From positions 2,728,001 to 2,792,000 of the forward strand of contig JAKULF010000001.1 in NCBI GenBank assembly GCA_022661535.1: DNA of 64,000 bases, read 5' to 3'. Below, piece by piece: positions 47,423-59,255 of this stretch. Both the position numbers and the translations under genes were made by a program. A model generated the notes under the pieces. It saw only the letters and a program-made list of their open reading frames with translations, did no database searches and had not been told where the DNA came from. The stretch's first letter is position 1. Each line of letters starts with the position of its first letter. The stretch comes from Eutypa lata (Eukaryota; Ascomycota; Sordariomycetes; Xylariales; Diatrypaceae).

Positions 47423-49857
47423 ATGCCGGGCCTTCTTTGTAAGTTCCAATCATCTCTTACCTATGTTATTCATATATACATGTACATATATATCATCACT
47501 GTTCTAGCTGCTGACGATTCACCTGCTATACGAAATCATAGCTTCGGCGCTTCTCATGCGCCGTAATGACCGGCTGCTGAGGACACTACCGCCCTACCTC
47601 TCCCTCCTCTGCATTGTCGTCGGCGTCGTCTGGCTGTTCATGCTCCCGCTCGACGACTACTCGCGCCGCACCTACATTTCCGAGAACGCCCTCCTACCCG
47701 GCCAGGTCCACACCTACTTCGGCGGCAGCGACCAGAACGTCTTCCGCGCTTACAGACACGAGATCGACGCTCTCGGCAACTCGACAAATACCGAGTATGT
47801 GTGCTAGTTCGGCGTTTGTTTTCCATTTGTTCATCCATCCATACCTACAGCCATACAATGTGCACATGCAGGAACCGAGACTCGGATATAAATAAAAGAA
47901 GACGCATTGGATGGAAACATGGTTGCTAACGCATAGTTCATTTTTACGACAGGGTAAACGACGGTCTCGAAACCATCCTCAAGGGCGTGGGCCTCAAGGT
48001 CGGCCGCCAGAACTACACGTACCGCTCGGGGGGCTCGACATACGCGGGCGAGAACGTATACGCGATCCTGCCGGCACCGCGCGGCGATGCTGAGGAAGCT
48101 ATCGTGCTGGTGGCGCCCTGGCGCGTCGGCGACGAGAACCAACTGAACCGCGGGGGGCTCGCCCTCTCCCTCGCTCTCGCCCGCTACTTCAAGCGCTGGT
48201 CGCTGTGGTCCAAGGACATCATCCTGGTGGTGCCCCCCGACGCCCGCACCGGCACCCAGGCCTGGGTCGACGCCTACCACGACGCGCACGACCCGCGGAG
48301 CGTGGCGCCGCTGCCGCTCAAGTCGGGGGCGCTGCAGGGCGCCGTGGCGCTCGACTACCCGCAGGCCGCGGCGGGGACGGCGGAGGACGGGAACAGCAAC
48401 AGCAAGGGAAGCGGCGGGCGCTTCGAGTCCGTGCACATCGTGTACGACGGCGTCAACGGGCAGCTGCCCAACCTGGACCTGATCAACTCGGTGGTCAACA
48501 TCGCGAACGGGCAGGGCCAGGGCTCGACGCTGCAGAAGATGTGGAGGCACCGCAACACGTACGAGGACCGCCTGAAGACCATGCTGCGCGGCATGCTGAG
48601 CCAGGGCCTGGGCCACGCCACGGGCGCCCACAGCAGCTTCATCCCGTACCACGTCGACGCGGTGACGATCCAGCCGGTGGGCCGCGGGTGGCACGACGAG
48701 ATGGGGCTGGGCCGGCTCGTGGAGGGCACGTTCCGCAGCCTGAATAACCTGCTCGAGCACCTGCACCAGAGCTTCTTCTTCTACCTGCTCATGAACAAGG
48801 ATCGCTTCGTCAGCATCGGTACGTATCTGCCCAGCGCCATGCTGGTCGCGGCCAACTTCACCATCATGGCTATTTCGCTGTGGGTGCGGAGCGGGTATAA
48901 GGAGCCGGAGGAGGTGGATGCGGAGACCGATAAGATGACAGGTGGTGGTAGTGGTGGTGGTGGTGCTGTTAATGGGGATTCTAAGCTGGCGAATGGCGAG
49001 AAGGAGAAGGATACTACTGCGACGACTACGACTGCTTCGCAAACGGCCGAGAGGCACATTTTCCTCCCGCTAGGTCTTGTAGTGGGAAGTCATCTACTCG
49101 GCGCCGTGCCGTTGTTCATCTTTAACCATACGCCCTCGAATGTGAGTTCTTTTCCAACATTATTACAGAATACCTCTATCCAACCCCCACCCTCATGCCT
49201 TTCCCCAGGCCCCAAAAAATAATAATACCATCAGATCTAACTAAATGCTTCCCCCCCAAAAAACAGCTCCTAACCCCAACATTCACCCTCTTCGCCCTCC
49301 TCAACGGCGCCCTCCCCCACCTCGTCTCGCACTTCCTCCTGCGCTCGCGCCTCGTGACCACGTCCTCGCCGACGCGCCAGCGCCAGTTCTACCGCCTCCT
49401 CAAGGGCTTCTCCCTGCTCCTGCTCGGCATGTTCCTCAGCGCCCTGGCCACGCTGAATTTCAGTCTGGCGCTGCTCGTCGGGCTCCTCGCCGCCCCCTTG
49501 ACGTTCACTCCCGTCGAGGCGAGCGCCGCGCTGCCCACCAAGGCCGCGTTTGCGCTCCTCTTGGACCTGCTGAGCCCGCCCGCTGTCGTTGCTGGGGCTG
49601 CGGTGGCGTGGCGGGTTTTTGGCGGTGCTGGGGCTGGAGAGGGAGCGACACAGGGGCAAGGAGGAGGTGTAGGTGGAGGTGTAGGTAGTGCGGGTTTTGG
49701 AGTAGGTGCAGTGTTGAAGGAGGCCGCGTTCGGTTGGGACGTCTGGGGCCTCTACACGCCGCTTATTGTCTGGTGCGTGTGGTGGCCTGCTTGGCTTGTG
49801 GGCAGCGTCGTTGTTCTGAGTAGTGGTGGGGCGAGGGGGAAGAAGAAGGTTTCGTGA
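47423..49857 (+). CDS. gaa1: GPI transamidase component GAA1
   Basis: ER membrane subunit of the complex that attaches GPI anchors to proteins. Exons 47423-47438, 47542-47794, 47953-49141 and 49267-49857 give 682 aa. The N-terminus has one membrane helix (YLSLLCIVVGVVWLFMLPL, about 21-39). A luminal M28-peptidase-like domain follows (ILVVPPDARTGTQAWVDAYH, and LGHATGAHSSFIPYHVDAVT). The C-terminal half is multi-pass. A Gly/Lys-rich loop separates membrane segments. The first exon has only five full codons; acceptor ATCATAG was chosen over an earlier CTAG because it keeps the frame and yields MPGLLSSALLMRRNDRLLR. GC is very high in exon 3, giving long spurious antisense frames. Confidence 0.93.
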
Positions 49858-50997
49858 AAGAAAGAAAAAAAATTGCTAAGTCATAGGTACTTATTGGTTG
49901 GGTTTGGAATTTTTGGGATTTTGGGAAAAGGGGGGGAGGGCCTTTAAAAGAAAATCGTCTTGGGTTGGTTACCTATATACATACCTACCTAACTTATGTG
50001 GGCAGGTAAAAGAGAAAAGCGCACCCCTTGCTGCTGCTGCTGCTGCTACTGCTGCCGCTGCTGCTACAGCGTGGAAAGGTATGATAGGGGCAATAGGGGC
50101 GGGAGTGGTTACTTACATACATACTCCATATATATATAGGGGAGGGAATAGAAAGGTGCTTCGTTCGGTGTGTATGCCAATATCAAAGGGGTCTGTCTGT
50201 CTGGTAGAAAAGCAAAAGCGCGGGTATAAAATGGGGAAGGGAAGGGAAAGAAAGGTAAAGGGATGATGGAATAGACGAAAAGAAAGCAGCACAATAAATA
50301 TGATAGAAGTCGAAGCAATTAGGGAGGACAGCAATACCTACGTCTTTCTATCTTGCCGAATGGCTGAGTTGAGCGTGCTTGGTTTTGTTATTTAGCACAA
50401 GACAGTAGATACCACGAACTTGTATGTTTGGATGTCTATTTACCCGCCTACTCGTCTCTCTATTTATCTAATTATATTTATTTCATTTGGTTATGTGCGT
50501 CAATCGTTGTTGAGCTATTCGCTGTGGCTGGTATTGCTGTGCTTGTAGAGGAGGTGCTTTGGGTATTGGGCACCCGTTATAGTCACGTAGTGTAGTGTGT
50601 AGTTCTGAGGTTTTACGGTAATTATAGGGAGGTATATAAGGTGAGAAGCATGCTGCCTTGGAGATTTCTGACAAAGTTACAAGGAAATATAGTGTCCATA
50701 GAAATTGACTACCACCCGCCCATCTTAAAAATAGAAATGTCACACTATATCAGTTACATCATTGCTTGCCCCACCATGCGAACGAACTTAGGGAGCTCCC
50801 TCAAGGCTCCAGAACCTGAATGATTCCCTCTATGTAAACTAGTTACCTGTCGCAACCAACAAATAATATCTTTGAATTAACGACGAAACTTCGAATAGCC
50901 TTGTATTTAAATCATCTCTGGTTTCACTCTACTTCTTATTCTTATACCGGCATCATATATTTGCGCTCCTCTTTTAAAAGACCCCACCACATCTTCC
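49858..50997. other. intergenic, 1.14 kb
   Basis: A CTG-type trinucleotide run at 50028-50067 and a TATATATA stretch at 50131-50140 are present. No coding exon is supported. Confidence 0.5.
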
Positions 50998-51877
50998 ATG
51001 GCGACTTACAAGACGACGCCCTTGTTTGGCGGGGCACTGGTTTGCGACCTCCCCGCGAACTTCGCCGACGTTAGGTATGTATGATCGCACCACACGCAGC
51101 GCGTGCATGCATACGTGCATTCATTAGATTTGACTTCTTCGGTCTCTCTCTCTCTCTCTCATCTCTATCAATTTGCCATAAGTTGTCCTACTAAAACACA
51201 CTTGTACCCACGTATAGTACCCTCAGACAAGTCCCCGACAACCAGGAGGTCTACATCGACAAGGACGGCTTCACGAGCATCATCTTCGACATCACCGAGC
51301 GCGTCGGCGGGGCCGGCACCAGCCCCGAGATCGACGGCCGCGCCCTCACGACCCACCTGGAAGAGCTAGTCGGCGAAGACATCGAGACCGTCAAGGTCTG
51401 GAACACGACGCCGACCCAGTTCTCGCGGCTGGAGTATGTTTTTTCTTCCTCTCGCTTTTCCTCTTCACCCCATTCCCCATACACTAAGGCAGGCAGGCAG
51501 GCGGACATCTTGGCTAACAGAGACCTCTGATGAACTACGACGACTACAGTGACAACATCCCCGCCTACACGTTAATCGCGACGCAATCACCAAAACCACC
51601 GGGCGAGAAATCCTCTTCCTCTTCCTCCCCTCCTAGCGAACGAGCGCCGCGCCCCGATTTCACGGCCATCATCCTGACGCTGGTGCGCCTCGAGCGCGAG
51701 CTGACCGACGTCCTCATCACCATCAACGTGCCGCACATCAAGGGCGAGTACGACGAGGAGGACGTCGACCTGGAGCTGGGGAAGCAGGGCCGCCTCATCG
51801 GCGACGCCGTCGACTACGCCGCCAAGATCTGGCAGAGCTTCAAGGTCAAGGATTGGAATTTGTTCAAGGAGGTTTAG
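50998..51877 (+). CDS. mog1: Ran-binding nuclear import factor MOG1
   Basis: Mog1/RANGRF protein, which binds Ran GTPase and promotes nucleotide release during nuclear transport. Exons 50998-51074, 51218-51433 and 51523-51877 give 215 aa. Motifs: LFGGALVCDLPANFADVS at the start, LRQVPDNQEVYIDKDG, and ILTLVRLERELTDVLITINVP with a polar insertion (PPGEKSSSSSSPPSERAP). The acceptor of exon 3 is CAGAG ending at 51522; using the CAG two bases earlier would run into a stop at once. The insert makes it a little longer than the yeast protein. Confidence 0.92.
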
Positions 51878-52912
51878 ATTTGAAGATTCGAAATGAAACT
51901 GGACTACACTCACCTAGGTTCGGGTCGGATGAATGGATGGTCGGATGGATGGATGGATGGATGGATATGGGATTAAGGCTGGGGTTGAATGGGGGTTTTT
52001 GATTTTCAGATATATGCAAGCAGATGGACATCTAAGCAAGTCGTGTGTGGGGAGGTTAGGTGGACAGACAGACAGATACGAGGGTAGGCACATAAGCAGG
52101 AAGGCAGGCAAGGGGGAAAGCAAGCAAGCAAGCCAGTATGTGACGATGAGATAGGGTCGAGCTTCTAGCATTGGTCACTTCTATGATAAGGGGGTCATGA
52201 ACTATAAGAGCATTTTATCCTACATACTTACCCTACTCAGATTTTCATGGTCATGTGGTTCTTAAATATCACAGCCGCGCGTATAAACGACAAACCGACT
52301 CCGAAATTGAAATGCCCGGAGTGAAATGTTCTATAATAGTCCTAACTAGGTACCATATATCAATAGAGGAATGGGATAAGAGAACGCAGGCGCATTATGA
52401 CATAGTAGTACTCCCCGGAATATGAGTAATAAATAAATAAATACTAGACAGCTTGGAGAATAGACCCCAAATATCGAGAACTGAAATCACCTGCCTCAGT
52501 TCCGCCAAATACCCCTAATAGGTCACGATGGTGGCCCTAGTTCAAAGTATGGTAGTCATAATTAAGTATCATTGTCTGTTTACCGAGAAGCATCTAGCCT
52601 AGTCCTTAACTTAAGGAAGGACTCAGGTAGTTAGTTCAGCAATCATACAAGCTCTATAATATTCTCTCGAAAAGCAAACGGCCAACCAACCAACCATCCA
52701 TCCATATCCGTCCCACAACGCCGTGCCATATGCCATGAAACGCCATAGTAAAACGAACAAAAAGCATGTAAATCTAACATCAGTGCATGCTCGTAAATGC
52801 CAATCTTCTTCTCCGTCTTCTTGCAGTGTGACAAGTCAAAATCGACCTGTCCTTTCGCTCAAAGGGGCTCCATCCATCATCCATCCATGAGCGAGCTAGC
52901 TAGCTAAGTAGC
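51878..52912. other. convergent 3' intergenic region
   Basis: 1.03 kb between MOG1 (plus) and the GCNA-like gene (minus). GGAT repeats at 51930-51970 and GGCAGGCAAG/CAAGCAAGC runs near 52095-52135 are simple-sequence DNA. Confidence 0.5.
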
Positions 52913-53706
52913 TCATCCGGAAGAAGAGATAATAACAACATCATTGTCGTCTTCATCCTCGCCATCCGCAGTAGCAGTGATAGCAGTAGCGTCAGCAGCA
53001 GCAGCAGCAGCATCGTCATCCTCGATCTCCAGGGCTTTAACACCCTCCGTGATGTCCTTAGTGCTGTTACCACCACCACCACCACCACCACTACTATTAC
53101 TACTGACATCCTTGCCATCCTTCTTACCCTTAGCATCCCGAACGACCTTCCACTTCCCAGAAACAATCTCCATCTTCTTCTCGAAGCTGAGGCCCTTCTG
53201 GGAAACACTGAGGTCCTTCATCTCCCTCGTGAGGAACTCCTGCCAAGCGCTCGGCTGTCTCTTGTTCGTCTTAGCCTTATTATTACCACCGTAGCTATCA
53301 TTCCCACTCTCACCACCAACACCACCACTTTCAGCCAAAGCAGCAGCAGCGAGGGCAGCAGCAGAAGCACCCCCACCAGCCCCGCCGCGAGGCACGGGAC
53401 GGATCTGGGCCAGCAGGCCCCGGCACCGGCCGCACCGGTGGCGGCGCGGGTCGACGCTCCGCGAGTGGCGCTGGACCTCGGTGGCGCACTCCCCGCACCG
53501 CCACGCGAACTTGTAGTCGATGTCGTAGCTGTGGCGCGTCGTCACCTCGATGCCGCGGTGCGCGAACGCCTGGCTGGCCCGCCGCCCCCACGCCTTGAAC
53601 TCCGGGCCGTGGGCTGCGGGCTTCTTGGCCGTCTTGTCGTTCGGGTTGTGGTGGAGCACTGCGAGAAGGGGTTGTGGTGGTTAGCTTGGTGTGTCTTGAT
53701 GGGATA

Positions 53707-53742
<36 letters not shown>

Positions 53743-55752
53743 GCTTCTTGTTTGTGTCTTTTGGCGTGGGATGGGATGGGATGGGATGGGATGAGATAGG
53801 GTAAGGTGTTGAGGTAGGTAGGTAGGTAGCTAGCTAGCTAGCTAATCAAGCAAGCAGATGGTGTAATATAAGGAGAGTCTATCTAGAAGGGAGATGAGAG
53901 AAAAAGAAGAACGAATGATTACTCACTAAAAACAGCCAGATGGCAAAACTCATGCGCGACGGTATTCAGCAAATCGGCCTCATTGGTGAGGACCTTGCTC
54001 GCGAGCTCGATGTGCGCCTCGTGCTGGGCCTCCCGGATGGTGCTGCTGCTGCCGCCATCCGTGTGGACCGTGGTCCGCGTCACCGTCTTGCACTTCCAGT
54101 GGGCGCGCCCCGCCGTCGTCTGCAGCGCGTTCGACCAGACGGTGCGCAGGCCGCCCGTGGCCTCCGTCAGCGCCGACAGCTTGCCCTCGGTCACGCGGGC
54201 GTCGAGCTCCGCCAGGAACGCGAGCGCCGTCGCGTCCTTGGCCGCGTCGAAGGCCTTCTTCGCCTCCTGCTTTTGCTTCTTCGTCGGGCTGATCGGTCGG
54301 TCTGTCACTACTGCCAATGCTGCCGTAGACTTCTTCTTCACGGGACTCTTGCTGTTGTTAGGGTTGGAGGAGGAGGAAGAGGAAGGTGCACCGAGGTCGA
54401 GCTTCGGTGGTGCTGGCTGCTGGGTGGCTTTGGCCGGCGAGTGCTTGTCGATCCAGGCGAAGTTCACTTCCGGGTCCCAGAACTCTTTGTTCTCGGGCTT
54501 CCAGGGCGACAGAGGGATCCGGGGTGTCTTGCGTGGCGACGGCGGGATCGTCTTCTTCTTGGTGGGTGTGGAGGGGTCCATCATCGCTGTTGTGTTCGCT
54601 GCTTTGTCGCTGTCGGAGTCGGAGTAGTCGTTAAAGCTGCTTCTGGTGTCAGTCTAGCTTCTTTACCCGTCTAGGCACTTGTGGTTGGGGGATGGTATTG
54701 GTTGATTGATTATGAGGCGCGTATTAATAGGCGTGAACTTACATCTTAAGTTTCTCGAATGCATCCTCTAGACCACCTCCCTTCGTCGTCATGGAGACCT
54801 TTGGCGCCTTGCCGGGAGTCCTACCTAGAGGTTGGTCTCCGAGGCGATTCTTCTTGGATGGCTGATCATCATTCAAAGCCACGCTAACGGACCTCGAAGC
54901 TGTTCTCATGGGTTTCTTCTCCGCCGGCTTCACCGTGGCTGCTGTCATGACAAGATCCAGTCGTCGCCGACCGGGAGTCTTTGCACGGCGTTTCGGTGGC
55001 GTTGTGAGGAGCTCCGAATCGGACTTGAAGCTGTCGAACGCAGAGTCCCCGGAAGAATTAAACTCGGAGTCTTCGCCGATGCTCTTGGTAACGCTGTCAT
55101 CCCGCATAGAGATGGACTTATCGACGGCGCCTAAGGCTTCCCGCTGCAATTGACTGTTGGGAGAGTCCTCTTCATCGTCGTCGTCTGGAGATGGCGCGCG
55201 GGACATCAGCTCGCGGAACCGCAAGGGACGCACGGACTTGGCTCTCTGCCTCAAGAACGGATTGTCATCGTCCTCGTCGCTGTCGATCTCGAGTCTCGGT
55301 CGATTCCTCGTGCGGAGATCTCTCGAGGTGTCCATGGATGATGATGCGAAGGATTCTACGCTTCCCTGTCTCAGCAGGGCGCGGGAGGACTTGGGCTTTA
55401 ATCTCGAGGTCTCCCGCCCCTTGATGGCGCTCTCTGCGTCGTCGCCTTTCTTGCCGGTCCATGGCTGGAAGAGCGAGCCATCGACCGCTTGGGTTTGGGC
55501 GGTGCCCAGCTTCCGTCTCCGGAGGGGCGTTGCCTGGACTTTCTTTGGCGTCATGCTCGTGGACTTGAGCTGGGGCTTCTTTGATGTGGTTGGGATGTTT
55601 TCCTTGTCCTCCAAGTCCACGATGGGAATCTTGGTGGTTGTCGTGACCGTTGTTGATGTGGTCGGTTGTTTACTCCTGTGACGACGGATGATGTCGGCAA
55701 CAGCGGGGAACTCATCCTCGCTCCCTGAGCTGTCTAACATGAAGTCGGCCAT
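52913..55752 (-). CDS. GCNA-like SprT-domain DNA-protein crosslink protease
   Basis: Three exons, 55752-54743, 54642-53927 and 53658-52913, give 823 aa. Layout as in GCNA proteins: a long disordered acidic/basic N-terminus (1 to about 450; e.g. DSSGSEDEFP and SPDDDDEEDSPN), a SprT-like zinc metalloprotease domain (about 480-630) with H567-E-F-C-H571 and third ligand H592 (HGPEFKAWG), a zinc ribbon with two CxxC pairs (WRCGEC, HRCGRC), then an HMG-box-like helix (SAWQEFLTREMKDL and FEKKMEIVSGKWK) and a poly-Gly/poly-Ala acidic tail. The family removes proteins crosslinked to DNA and supports genome stability. The catalytic histidines sit on either side of intron 2. The assignment rests on order of domains and motif match. 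Confidence 0.85.
53659..53926. repeat. microsatellite-packed intron of the GCNA-like gene
   Basis: The 268-nt second intron holds a TG run (53711-53738), about five GGGAT units (53768-53792), and GTAG/CTAG tetramers (53813-53842). The other intron of the gene is 100 nt. The splice junctions (GTGAGT and CGCAG) are normal. Confidence 0.85.
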
Positions 55753-57063
55753 TTTTGGGCATCTGTATGTAATGATGATAGGTGTGATGCTTAACTAAAG
55801 GGAGTTTTGGTTTACAAGTTGTGGTTTACTCGTATCTAAGTATGTAAGTATATGTTATATGTTATGTGCATTTAAGCGGTCGAGAAGAGGTGCGGGTGGT
55901 GATGAGTTGTCTGACCGGATATGAACCGGCCCGCCGTTGCCAGGGACAACCATAGTCCCACATATTGCATAATCCTCATACTTACGTACATACATGCCAG
56001 ACATATGTACTTAACTAGTTACAGTTAGTTCTGTAATTAAATATTGGAACCGTGCGAACTCCCCAAAAGAATACATTTACCCCTTGATCAACATGTGGCC
56101 AGCGTCAATTGGGCTTTGTCCCAATTGTACGTATGATAGCTTCGAATGCGTTTGCACGCCCCATCTTAACCACTGTCATAGTAAGCCGTAGCGGTGAAGC
56201 ACAACTGAAAACATATTTTGGGCTGTTTGCATAGGTAAACTATGTGGGTATCATTGCTTGATTGTTGTGCTGCGGCTCAAGTTTGGGTGGGAGTTTGCAA
56301 TGGTGATCAACTTCAAACTTGACTTCTCCTTAGTTATCATAAAAAATCACAACTATTGGGTAGGTAAGTAAATATGTACGTATCCTGACGTAGATCGAGA
56401 AACACGTAAAAAGCGCAAAAACGCTACGATGTGCAGAATTGTTTCAAACTTGGGCCTACTCACGGATACAGCAGCATTTACATGTGTACAAATTGATGAA
56501 TTTCAAGTCCATTATATCATCATTGTCGCTACGTCTAATGTAGCCTGAGTATGCAGAAGGAAGGATGAGTTCTTCCCGGTAGTTATAATCCAATGCCCAT
56601 CCAATAGTTAAATCGATGTTTCTCGATTTCTTCCCTCCAGCCAAACCAAATCGTAAAGCCGGGAGGGGGTATATCCCTTTCTTTCTTTCACCATTCATCC
56701 CATCCGTCCGTCCGTCCGTCCATCCGTCCATCCCTACCACCGCCGCCAGGTATCCCTATGGGGTATCATATGATATATATATATATATAATGAAAGTCCA
56801 GAATGCAAAAAAAGAAAAACAGAGAGAATCAGAAATGCTTCAGGGTATACAAAGCCAAGAAGCGAAAGGGGGTATATCGCAACCGCCCAGAAACGCCGAT
56901 GTTATGCTGGATATAAAACGATGGTGCGATGTCGTCCGCCGCCCAACCCCCGGTAATCATAAAACCAGATTCGTTCGTATTCTTTGGAGAAGGGATGATG
57001 TTTTGTTCAATGTTTCCTTTATTTATTTTTCCGAAGTTGCAACAACTGACCGCAGGAGTCGGC
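55753..57063. other. intergenic, 1.3 kb
   Basis: GCNA-like gene promoter and 3' region of the YTP1-like gene. CCGT/CCAT tetramers at 56700-56732 and TATATATATATA at 56774-56788. No supported gene. Confidence 0.5.
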
Positions 57064-59255
57064 TTAAACCCTCGATGCTAGATTCCACGCCTTGGGCGAC
57101 TTCGCAGATTCCTTGCGGACAGCCCAGCCCTTCAGGGCGAGCACGAGCACCACCCATGTCATGAGCAGGCCGACGAAACCCATCGTCACCGTGTACATGA
57201 ACATTTCGTCGAGTTCGTACTTGATCATACCGCCCACAGTATCTTCAGACTATGGAGAAACATGTTAGCAATCCATCTAATTCTGATCGTAGTTCGAGGT
57301 ATGCAGGCTCTTTCACTTACGCTAGCCATGAAGATCGTACCGCCCGCGATGAGACCGAAGGCGGTAAGCAGCTCAGTTGGCGGCCGGGAGGGCAAGACCG
57401 ATTTTGGCGGCTTCAGGTACATAATAACGTAGGTGAGACCACGGGCAAATGAGGCCCCCGTCAGGAGGTTGCCCCACTGCTTGTGAACCATAGCGGAGAT
57501 CATTTCTTGTTGCGTGTGGGAGCTCATCATGATACCGAGCAGTAGGATCACGAGTGCGGGAATAGGGTTGATGGAGAACTCGTACTCCTTAGGCTCCCGC
57601 AAGCTTTCCCGCTCCTCGTCGCTGTACGTGTGATCGGGATGCGAGAGCGCAGCCTCGGTCACAGTTGTGTTGAGAAGGTCGCGAATGCGCGTGGATTCAA
57701 TCAGCATCGACAGCTACACCAATATTAGTCAGTGGGGGCTGAAAAGGAGAAAGGGGCGATTGGCAAACTTACTGCACCACCTCCAATAAAGAGTACCGTA
57801 ATCGAGACGTGCTCGAGGTCCTGAGCGCTGAAGGCTTCACCCGCATTACCCAGATGCTCGAGGAAGATGTTGGTCGACCCGTAGAAGAAAATGAGGAATC
57901 CCTCGACAAATTCAGCCGTAGGTCTCCATATTTGGGAGCTCTGCTTCGGCCGAACATTCCAAGCCTTCAATCCAACCTTTGTCAGCAAGAATTCCCAGTC
58001 AGACGCCACTGCGCCGAGAGGGGAAGGGACAAAAAAAAAATGAACTTACCCAGCCAAGGTCGCCGAAACTTCCACACCATCTTCCGAGAGTCAATAAACC
58101 CAACCAAAAGAAGACGCCCCCCTTAATCCAATGCGCCAGACCGCTGAAAATGCCATGTCCCTCCTTAAATTGACAATCAATCAGTATGTAATCTTTTTGC
58201 ATCTGCTAGACGACGTTGGAGTAACTTACAAAGAAGCGCGCATATGTGACAAGGCCAAGACAGAGCGCGATGTACCCAAGGATCAGAATCGTTCTGTCCA
58301 CGAAGTTGTAGCCGAAGAGCAAGACGGTCCACGCTCTTGACGAGATCTTGCCGGCAAACTTAGTGAGGACAGAATTGGAAAGAAATTTCGAGCCCGACAT
58401 TTTCTCCTTGTAATCAAAGTCGTCGCCATCGTCCTCAACATCGACGAAGTGCACCCTTTGCTCCGTATGCTCGTTCGGCGACTCCTGACCAACCATCGTC
58501 GAGAGCGAGTCGCTCCTCCGGGACTCGGCGGCATTGTGTGCGCTTCCGCTGTCCTGCGAGTGACGGTATAGCTGCTGCACGAACCCTTCGCCGTTCATAC
58601 GATGGTGGTGCTCGTGCTCGGCCATAGCTTCCGTCGAGACCGGGATGAAGCCCTGCTGCTCCTCTTTGCTGAACCCTCCTGCGCCTCGGCTGCCCAGGAC
58701 ACCCGCAACGCGACCAATGAGACCGATCATAACCTGCGCGCAGACCACCCAGGTCACGAGCCACCCGAGCTTGTGGTGTGCGTTGTTGGGGTATAGGTCG
58801 GGCGTCTTCGCGTTGTAGACCGTGCCCACGACGACGCCAATCGCGTTCGTCGCGAGGAAGACAAATTGGGTCGGGAGCGTATACCGTGAGCGTGCAATGG
58901 AGAACATGACAGCTGCAGAAGTCCAATTGTCAGCTTTTGTTGATACCAAGAGTAGTGCTTTCGGGAGGAAGGCTTTCTTACCTATGGGCAACAGAACGAC
59001 CCATCCTATTACCATCAGCGCAATGTGCGCGTATATGGCTGTTGTGTGCTCGGCGTAGGTGAAGTACGACATCTGGGACGGATCCGCCTCGGCATTCGCG
59101 GCCTCATCCGCACCTCCCATGTTCATATCCGCATCGCCGCCCATGTCCATACCCCCGTCATCGTGATCGCCGCCGTGTGCGAGAACTGTAGGGAGAGCCG
59201 CGACGATAGCTGCTAGCGCCAGGAGCTTAAAGGCAGCCTCTGCCCTCGACTTCAT
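57064..59255 (-). CDS. ytp1: YTP1-like multi-pass membrane protein
   Basis: Exons 59255-58982, 58912-58230, 58163-58050, 57964-57773, 57713-57321 and 57249-57064 give 613 aa. A signal peptide (1-26) is followed by a short Met/His/Asp-rich segment: H27, H31, M36, M38, M44, M46. Then come about ten hydrophobic helices in two blocks separated by a cytosolic loop (about 190-285) rich in His, Ser and acid. The N block (HIALMVIGWVVLLPIG, HHKLGWLVTWVVCAQVMIGL) resembles cytochrome b561-like folds and the C block (FVEGFLIFFYGSTNIFLEHL) is the Ytp1 domain. The molecular role of the family is not established. Intron 1 (69 nt) has no stop and a length divisible by three, so its retention would add 23 residues. 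Confidence 0.85.

Noticed and set aside
47831..49057. 408-codon minus-strand ORF opposite GAA1
   Set aside because: It mirrors GAA1 exon 3. The plus strand encodes a complete GAA1, and the GC-rich third positions leave few stops on the other strand. The antisense peptide is low complexity.
53700..53850. Repeat array resembling CRISPR
   Set aside because: These are simple microsatellites with no spacers, inside a eukaryotic intron.
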